The translations under genes were made by a program, and so were the position numbers. The notes beneath the pieces are model-generated. The model saw only the letters and a program-made list of their open reading frames with translations, searched no databases and had not been told where the DNA came from. From Aldrovandia affinis (Eukaryota; Chordata; Actinopteri; Notacanthiformes; Halosauridae), in contig JAINUG010000086.1 of the NCBI GenBank assembly GCA_029706075.1, positions 3,285,060 through 3,349,059 on the forward strand: a stretch of 64,000 nt of DNA, given 5' to 3'. Shown here piece by piece: positions 11,601 to 21,900 of this stretch. Position 1 is the first letter of the stretch. Each line of letters starts with the position of its first letter.

Positions 11601-14600
11601 CAGTGCAGCTTACCACCTAAGTACAGAGGTACATGGCTTCCTGCATAATCTCTTCGAAATTTCAGTAGCAGAACACTGGGACACAGTGCTGCGTTCCATC
11701 CAGGGAAAACACCCAGCCTAGACCTTGTTCATTAGTTCAATTAATGAAATTCCATTGTGTGACAGGATTAAAAGAACACGGTCTACTGAGATAAACATGT
11801 CATTTTCAAATGTAAAAGAAAAAAAAGCCTTGTGTTACCAAATGACTTCTAGTAATACAACTATGCACGTAAGCACTAAAGCATCCTACAGCTGTTACAC
11901 AAGTGTACTGCAGGTTAATCCAACGAGCTGAAAAAAAACAAGCTGCGCTATTGTTTCAAATTAAATCCTCACAACGGTGATCTTTAAGAATTTTAGATCA
12001 CGTTTTTGTGACATTTTCTGGCGTTCATGTTCTTTGTGGCCCTGTGTAAATATACGTAGGCAATAACAAAAGATGGCGGATAACAGCACTTCCAAAAGGA
12101 TTTACTTACTGACTTTAAATATTAATCACTATCGGGATGAGATATAAATATGTGATTTACTTTAAGACAAACATACAATTGCAGCACTATTCTGTAGGGG
12201 GTAGAGTTGAATGTTTACTAAAGACTCATGTATGGTCTTCCCCTTCAATCAATGTTCGTGCGATAGCTAACCTACCAAAGAGGTGTGAACAAAGATCTTC
12301 CAGAGCTAGGCCATGCATGTTTGTGACATGACAGCAACTCATGCGCATGACACTCATGCGAAAGGGACTGAAACATTCCAGCAAGGGTGTTCACCACAAA
12401 GACACAAAAGAGACACTGCAGCCCAAGAAAGGTTAAGACAAGACACTCAATGGGATCAGTTGACCAGACTTACTTTTTTTTGCATGGGAAATTAAATCCA
12501 TAGCATGTCCTTCAAGTCGTCCACTCATTTAAAAACACAATAGAAAACTTTGTCACCTAAATTAAATCTTGAAGACTGAATCTTTAGTCAGATTCCAAAA
12601 TAAAAAATGCACAGGTCCTGGTGAATCCTCTCACGTGTTTGCAATATAAACAATGACCCACAGAAACCAGGCTCCCAACCTTGCAGATTCCTCCACATCT
12701 TTCCTAGGGTGGTTTGTGAATAACTGTAACCCACCCGGCCTTTATCACCGATAAAGGCAATAAAGAACATTAAATCAGCACTATCGAGCTCTTTGAAGTA
12801 TCATTGCCCTGTCATGTCAAATGGAACTCCACAGACACAAGACCACGATATTGTGAGAATATGTATGAAAAATGCTTGTTGACTTGTTGATATATATGAA
12901 AAATGCTTCTATTCCACCACTATTTTCTGTTTTGAGGAATTGAATACTTTTTCACTCAGCTATCTATGTACAGTATATATTTATTTATTTACTTATTTAG
13001 GCTTGCTAACTGACTCCCACCAAACAAACAACCCTCTCACCACATTTGTGTACCATCATTACACAGACACAACGTTACAGCAATGTTGAGAGAACGTTAT
13101 CATTTATTAGCTAGGCTGCTGCTCAACTGTCAAGTTTCTGAACATTGCGTAAAATGCACCGTGTCTGATGCAGGTACCATATCCCCAGTCAGGAATATTT
13201 GCTGGAAAACAGGATGTACCATACTGCAGAAAGTGACATTATGCAATGGTGTCACTTGGAGACAAGAGGCCAATGTACACTGTGGAGAGCTCTCACCCCC
13301 TTCAGATGCCGTGATCTGCTCTGCCGCGCCATTAGTCAACTGCTGTTCTGTCTCCTTTTCAGCTCTGGACCCCGTCAGGGCACTGTTGAAAGGGTTCTCT
13401 CTTCTCTTCAACAAAAAAAGAAGACATAACCGATGATGCAACCAGGACGCAAACATCCATGATGTCATCCATTGACTACAATACTACTACTATATATAGT
13501 ACTACTATACTATCACTACTATATTCTACATGCCCTATACACTGTATACTATATAATACAAAATGCCTTCAGGAAAAGGTAGCAGAATTTATGTCATGGA
13601 GCATGAAGAATAAGGAATGAGGATGCTACATGAAGTTTTAAAAAGGTCACAGTAATATATTTGAATATACCTTGACTGCTAATGTGACACCTTCTTGCTG
13701 GACATCCGGTGGGGGACTGCAGTTTTCCCTATAGCAAGCACAGTTTAAATGATAATATTTATTATGTTTTTGGCTAATTAAATACTGAACAAAATGAACA
13801 GCCAAAAGACAATTTCACACTCACAGCCTTCACTTGACTAGCCTATAGCTAAAAACACAGTTTTGAGCCCAATCAGCTCTTCCTACAGCTCAGGGCAATA
13901 CAAAACATAATCCCCATCTCCCCAGCCCTCATTACACCCTGTACCACATCATAAACCTTTTTCCCCACTCATTTCTAGTCATCGCATCTCATCTCATCTT
14001 ACCGGCCAAACATCTGATACCCTTTCAGCTTTCAGCAAAGTGGGTTCAAACACTTCAGTGTCCAATTTGTTGCACAGGTGGTATACAAGATCTGTGTACA
14101 ATAATTTACCCCCTGGCTGATGTGGAATTTGCCAAAATAAGAAATACAGTAAATACAGTATTGCATTTTATAGTGCTAAAAAAAGGCTCCTGGCACTCCA
14201 GGCACCTGTGGTTTACTGCACTAGGTGTGCAAACATCTCCACTGTTAAATTGTAAACTTTTCCACCGCTTCTCTTCCAAGTGATTGACTGTTTCGTCATC
14301 TCAGGAACAGAGAAGAACCTCAGCCTTGTTTCATCAAGCGAGAGAAGCTCTCCTGCTCGATTCCAACTCTAATGTGACTGTTAATGGTATTAAAAACAGG
14401 AAAACAAGACCATGTGAGCTCTGACCCCAGAAGCAGCTTACGGCGGAGAATGTGATCCACAGGTCTCTCCTTTCTGTCTGACTGACCCCCGCTCCACAAT
14501 CACACCAATTTGCTGCGGCCCCATGAGAAAGTGCCGCCCCACCCCAAATCCCAAACAGGAATGTGTCAGATTAACGGAATCGGGGGCTATGGGAACACAG

Positions 14601-15905
14601 CCCTGCGTCTCCTGAGGCCCCGCCGTCACATGGTGCAGAGCAACGGCCGCTGGTACAAAAAAACACAGCAACAACAGCTTGTTGCTGTGACAAATGTAAC
14701 AGTGGCAAATGCATTCAAATGGCAAAATAATTCCTCTTGAAATAACAAGACTGCGTTTCCAGTTGTCCAATCTCCCTCCTAATCATGCCTCATATAATGC
14801 CCTGAATTTAAAATAAATAAAATGTTAAATGCAAATGCCAGTTGATATTAGTCATTGGTGTGTTTATAGCTTGTTCCCTATTTGCATATCAACTGTGTAT
14901 TTGCATTTAACATTTTATACTAAAGTATTATACCTTATGCTTCTCATTATATTTTTATTGAAATTTGTATTGCCCTTGTTGAGCTGAAACCAAGCCCTGG
15001 GCTTTCAAACAATGTCGTGGCTCATCACCACTGAACATTTCAAATGCCAGAGCCTAAGTGTACTTACTTATATAATCTCACTTGTGTCGGGCCTCCACTG
15101 TAGCTAATTGCACTAATGGGCGGATGTAGTATTTATCTGTGGGTGCATATTGCAGAGGAGTTCCTTTAAACAAGGGGAAATGCTTTTATCAAACCAAGAG
15201 AGTTTACTGATAAGCAGGAACTTTGGGTCTGACTAAAAACAATTAGTCTTCATTTTTGTATATACATTATACACAGGTGCTACCTGAATAATGTATCTGG
15301 ATGTATGAACTTGTGATGCATATGTATTTGTGATATGTGTATGGATATATCATGTTACTCTGCTATATTTAGTGCCAAGAACTTACTCTCAATGGACATA
15401 CTAAATAGCCATTATCAGCTAGCTATACTAAAATAAGGACATACTTCCATCATATCTGACACGATTAATATATTGTTTACTAAATGCCCATCTGCCCATC
15501 TTGGCATGCATATTATGAGACAAGGCTGACACACTTTATGTGAGAAATCCCTCTGGTGATTCATCATGTTTTATCCATTGTCAGACGGCCACACAAAACT
15601 GTGTCTGGCCAGCCAAACACCCTGGTAGCTTATTCATATGTGTTTGTGTTTGGGCTGACACAGATGTGCACGTCATAGGTGTAGACCATTTTCCCCTCTA
15701 AGAGTGTAGGTTTATTTTAATAAGCATGGGGGGTTGCTACATTGTACTTGTACAGTATTTTCATTACCATGTGTCCCTGATTACTTTGTGGGAAAGCAAC
15801 AGTTTTGATGGGATACTGGTGGTAATATAAGGGTAGTGTAATAGGGGTGGGGGGCACAGACACACACTGAAATGTGAGTGTGCAAATTTGAGTGTGTCTG
15901 TGTGT

Positions 15906-15946
<41 letters not shown>

Positions 15947-18900
15947 TGTCTGTCTGTCTGTCTGTGTGTGTGTCTGTGCCCCCCACCCCTATTACACTAC
16001 CTTTATATTACCACCAGTATCCCATCAAAACTGTTGCTTTCCCACAAAGTAATCAGGGACACATGGTAATGAAAATACTGTACTTTTTCTGCTAAATCAA
16101 AGTGTTTATCCTGAACAGACACAAGGATTACTTCATGTATTTGTTCGTTTTTCATCCGTTTCTGTTTTCTTTTTAGTCTAGACGGTTGCTCTGACTAAAT
16201 AAGTAATTGCATTGGCATGTGCAAGTGCAAAGCACTATGACCTCATAACGTAGGAACAGAGAGGCTGATGGGGAATAACCCTCTGTTTGTTGTCTGTAAC
16301 GGCGGGGCGGGGGGTGGTCTACGGTGTTCAATTGAAATCCTGAGCCCCCGTGGAGGGAGAGACGGGTGAGTGTTGGGGCAAAGGGCACAAAACAGTCACC
16401 TCTCCTCCTTTGGCTGCACTGGCGGCTCCTCTATGAGTCCGGAGAGCTCGGCGGGCACAAAAATATCCTTGTTAGCACTGTTGACGAAACTGGGCTTCTC
16501 TGCCCATATCTGGGTGAGCTCCACTGTAGTGACAAAGCACAGGAGACAGATTACCATTACAGCTGTAGTTACAAAACCACAGGGTACAGTTATAGCTACA
16601 GGGTCAAACCATGGAAGACAAGAGATACAGCAGTTACAGCTACAGAGAAAAAACATGACACAGGGCACAAGTTACAGGTGCAGGCCCAGTTCCAGCTACT
16701 GGGTCAAAACTACGGTAGGGACAGGCCATACAGTAGTTATTGGAACACAGTTATAGCTACTCTACCTGGAAGAAGTGCAGGAAACTGTGAGGGCTTGTAG
16801 GGGTGAGGCCCAAGTGCGCCCAATGGGGAATAAGGATCAGAAACACTCCTGAACAATCAGGATGTCACTAAAACACAATAGGGAGCAAGGGGCGTTAACC
16901 CACGAGAATCGCTACAGAAAATAAAACAAAACTACCAGCGTAATACAAAATAACTACCCCTAAAAAGGGCGAATAAAAGCGGTCCGCGAACGGTACCGAA
17001 CGATAGTAAAACCAAACAGAAATTTCTGGCGTGTAGCCCAACACCACACGCAGAGGAAAAAAGGAAATAAAATAACTTGCGTCGCAACACAAGCAAAAAG
17101 AAAACAAAGCTGGAATAGAACCCAGACGCCTAAGACACAGCTTAGGAAAACGAACAGCTAAAATAAGTGCCCTGGGTCTGCCGGTAAGTAACCCCGAAAC
17201 ACAGACCAAACAAAATAAGAAAAGCTAGACTTCCGTAGAAGTGGCGAGAAAGCTAAAGTGAAATACTTTTCTAAATACTTTCTTTTTTTTAGGACTGATA
17301 CCGTACCGGCTTCAATGCCAAATGAATAGACACTGAAGCACGGAGTAGTGAAAGCAGCGAACTGAAGTAGGCAGTGAACACCTGAAAACAATCCGCTGAT
17401 TAGATATGCAGATGAGTCGGAACGTACTCAGCAGGATAGAAAAGGATTACGCCCACACAGGGCTAAACAGGCACTCAAACCATGACAGAAACACAACGCA
17501 ATTACATCGACAATGGAATCTGAACTGAGACCAGCTCGTTCCATTCCAACACCAGCAGGGCTCATATATTTTTCTATCTGCTGACTGAAACAAACACCCT
17601 CATCTGCCTTACCCTTTCTAAAAAATGCTGTCAAGCTGAGGAGTGTTTTTGCTTTAGTCATGAATTAATTATTCCTTAAGAGTCCTTCACTAAAAGCCTT
17701 CCCTTATGGGTGTGATGCTTCAGAGGTATGTAGTGGCATCCTCATTCCTTCACCTTATACTTCAAGCTTGGAATGTAAACTGAATAAATGTTGACATTCA
17801 GGTAGCCTCAGTTTTATCTGACCTTTCTTGCGAATGCAAAACTCATGTCTTTGTGCAGCAAACACTTCCTGAATAGTTTGATAGAAGTAATGACCTGTCA
17901 GAACATAGACTTTTGTTTAAGTCTACCATATTGCATCCTTACAACTAGAGTCCCTCCAGTTGGGGAATCTATAACTAGATAAACCCAAGAGTTCCTCTAG
18001 TCGCTCTTTGAATTAGTGGCTGTGATGACACAATTATTGCACTACTTCAGACATCCCTTGGCAAACTCACATAGCGTCACTGGTTTCCTCTGTCTCATAG
18101 ATGCACGGATGATGTCCGACCCGTGGATGCGGTCCCTGTGTCTCCATGACTTTGTCTCGTAAAACCACTCCCCTGTCATGTACTTCAGCTTGCCCTTGTC
18201 CCGCTCAGCCTTCTTCAGCCGCCTGAGTCAACAAAGGAAGCAACAAAGACATGCTTCATGTAGGAACAATCATACTTCGCGCAAGTAATACAGCAATAGA
18301 CATCATTGCAGGCAGCTGCGTACCATACCTGTAACACTGGGAAGGAAAATGTTAGTAATTTTTTAAAGAGTAGTAAGCAGGGATACATAGTGTTGAGCAA
18401 GTGGTGATGACAATTAGCTAGATGTACAGAATTCAGTGGTAGTGGAGTCTGAAAAGGTGGGTTTTGAATATCTCAGATAGAGATGAGATACCACCTTCTG
18501 ACCCTCCTGTTGTTTCTCAACCACCAATAAACCGTCCTGTCATCTCTCAACCACCAAGAAACCCCCCTGTCATCTCTCAACCACCTAGAACTGACATGTT
18601 CACTTCCAAAAATGGAAAGCTACAATGGTCCGGATCCCCAGTTTAAATACAGGGTAGACTTAGTGCTGCTAATGTCATCAAAATGGTTCCAGGCCCCATC
18701 AGATATGCTAGCAGTCATGTACAAGACATAAAATCTGTATTTGAACTCTTCATAACACCATCAATGCAAAAGAATATTCTTGAGATGACAAACTTAGAGG
18801 GTAGGCATGTGTATGGTGACAATTGGAAAGAGCTGGATGTGACCCACTTGCAATCCTATATTGGCTTGCTTATTTTGGCAGAAATTAGAAGGTGGAGCAA

Positions 18901-21900
18901 TAGCAAGCCTTTGGAATGCTGAAACTGGTAGGGAATTTTTCCAACCACAATGTCTCTGGAGACATTCCATGTTTTCTCCAGCATTATACGCTTTGATGAC
19001 AGGGAAAGGGTAGACGGGAGCGTGACAAACTTGCACCTATAAGGGATCTATGGGACGAATGGGTCAAGCAATTGCACCTGCCTTGGAATGACTCCAAGAA
19101 TTGATGCCCACGGGCACCTAGTTGAGCTGTTATGTTCATTTTCTATCAAAACTAAATTCTGGTGACTAATTTACTTTGTATTGGTGTTTCTGTTGCATTA
19201 TTGAATAACTGTTATGTGTTACTTATTTATGCTCTGAAGTGTTTTCTGAAACTAAACATTAGAAATGTTTGAATTTTTTAAAAAATGTTCATGGGGTCAA
19301 ATTGACCCCAAACATAATAAATGTTATTATGCTTGATAAAAAAAGGTGTGTTTCTTTCCAAATGTAATTTTTCTGTTTTAATGAGCACTTAATATCAACA
19401 TAAAGCCCTGTAAACACCAAAACATAATTTGTTTTCCATTTTAGGTCAATGAATGAGATTGTACAGTGATATTGCATATTTCACAATAGTCATATAAAAT
19501 CAATACTTGATGTATAAGGGGAGGATGGGGGGAGTCATGTTTTATTTACTGGGCTATTAAGATGGTCAGTAGAAAGGCCTAAAGTAGCTGATTGACAAAA
19601 TTAAATAATAATTTCAGTTACAATAATTTTCTGCAGGTTTATATTTCTGGGGTCAAATTGACCCCAAACATAAAAGTTGTTAGTTAATTTGAACATAATA
19701 GGGTTAAGGGATGGCCAGCTCCAGTTCTGGAGGGTAGCACACCTGTTGGTTAACTTTCAGTTAGCAGGCGATTTACACTCGGAACACACCAGACAAGGTG
19801 ACACTTCAGTTAAAGTCACAGCTTGAGGCAGAAATAAATGCACTGTAAAAAAGCTAAGGCCCGTGAGACCAGGACCCACAAATTTATTTCATGCCATTTG
19901 TCTGTGTCACACAACACGGAACAAGGAACTTATTTCCCAACATGAGCTTCAAAAGAAAAAGCATTCTTCAGTTTTGAGCACAGTGCCTAACCCAATAAGA
20001 TGCTTTCAATGAAGCTCCTGTGTACAAATGGTTTGCATGTCACCTCATTGTACAGCTCAGATTTGTGATCTGTTAAGCAGTTTGTTCTTGTTTCATTTAT
20101 TCCATTCACCTTAAAATGCTCCTTTATCATATACAGGGGTAGACAAAATAATAAAAACACCAAATGAAAAAGGACTCATATTTTTAAAGTAACTAAAGCA
20201 CAATTAAAAATGACTCTACACATGTGTTTCATATGAATGTCAATACTAATTACCAATATGTTTCTGCTATAAAAAACATGTTAAAATAAACACTTTAATA
20301 TATGAATTTCTAAAGCAACAATCTAACATATTTTGAAAGAGGTCAAATAGAGGACAAAAATATCCTTCCTGCCTAATCTATATCTCTTTATCAGCTCCGT
20401 ATTGTCGTCGATTTCTAACAATCTATCCTCTTCCAAAAATATGTGCACACGCCTCCTCAATGTAGTCTCCTCAATGTAGTCATTTCCTGCCAACTCCTAG
20501 CCAATTTAGGATATTTTGTGAGGTGTCCTAAATATCTGCCGAGTTAGGAGTACTTTGAAGTCTAAAGAATTTTGATAACTGGCTTCTATCAGGAAATGTA
20601 GGACCAAACCGGCATAAATATCTGCATTTTTGATTATTTATTTCCTACCCTGAGATGCTTGATAATTATCGGCCCTGATTGAAATTTCAAATTACTTTGA
20701 AATATTTTGAGGGAAAAGCCAATAGGTACAGTGCCAAGCAAGTGCCATGCAAACACTAAATCGCTGAACCTCCTGAGATGAACAACGACGTTAATTTCTG
20801 CCCATGATAGTATGCGCCACCATTGTTGTAATTTAGTGCAGGGGAGACTGAATACATCGGAAATCCTCATTTTGATTCCACCGGCTGATTCACTGAAACG
20901 AAACAGTATCTCCACAGTGCAAGAGCGGGCCAACGTGGAACCATCAATAGCAGAAACCATCAACCTTTGAGGAATTTGAACAAGCCGAGTGAATTCCCAG
21001 CATAACGTCAGTTTAAAAAAAAAAATTATAAATACATTTTTCAGATTTTACCCTGTTTTTCTCCCAATTACTCCCGCTGTGCCTAGTTCAATCCCCTTCC
21101 TCGTAGTTTGCTGCCATAGCCCTGTGACCGGCAGTGACAATGGCAAAGCGCTGCCTCCTCCGAGACAGCACTCGTTGTGCTGTCGACTGTAATTCCGGCA
21201 CCCCAGAACCACTCCTGTGCGCAGCGAACCGTGTCTGCTTCCTTCCCCCCTCCCTGGGGCAGACAGCCAATTGCCGCTCCAGTGGCACTCCCGGCCAGAG
21301 CCAACTCTGGCACAACGGGGAATCGAACCCTGGTCACTGTGGCCAGCGTGACGTTGAAACCACTAGACCATGCGGGAGGCCATAATGTCACTGTTAATAA
21401 GCCAATTAAATGCAATTTTGTGATCCCCACCTTCCAGGACACCATACTGGTCATGTGAAAAAGGCATCGAGAGACTTACTATGAAGGGCCAGGTTTAATC
21501 CTTCTTTACACTGGGGTGAGCGAAGCCATGTCTGAACTCTGAGAACTTCTCAAGAGAAACCTGTCAGGTCGCATTCCTCTGCCCGCTTCCCATCTCCTCT
21601 CATTGCAATACGATGTACAGTATTACCTCGCCCAATGCCTCAATTTAATCAGATTTCTGCATTGTGCATAACTTCACCAGCAGCCTTCTGCCTTTCCTGG
21701 AGTGCACCATGTACTGGTGTGTGGAAGATGCATGCCTTAGACCGGGGTTCAATTCCCCCTGGACCGGGGTTCAATTCCCCGTCTCGCCAGAGTTGGCTCT
21801 GGCCGTGAGTGCCACCAGGGGCGGCAATTGGCTGTCCGCCCCAGGGAGGGGGGAGGGAAGCCGACATGACATTCGCTGCGCATAAGAGTGGCTCTGTAGT

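Larger units (their letters stand above)
13729..16399 (-). other. sytl2: sytl2 intron 3
   Basis: No further exon seen. It contains an inverted repeat with three octamer motifs (14818-14920) and the large palindrome around a TG microsatellite (15751-16082), both listed separately. Confidence 0.7.

Noticed and set aside
18120-18222. Zinc-finger (FYVE-like) motif in the Slp homology domain
   Set aside because: No Cys pairs are present; the domain is the uninterrupted Slp1/Slp2 type.
20634-20963. Minus-strand ORF of 109 codons
   Set aside because: No recognisable domain, no splice sites, and it sits in a probable transposon remnant.
21320-21370. tRNA gene on the minus strand
   Set aside because: A and B boxes are present but no cloverleaf can be drawn, and the sequence continues into a SINE body with an A-rich tail.
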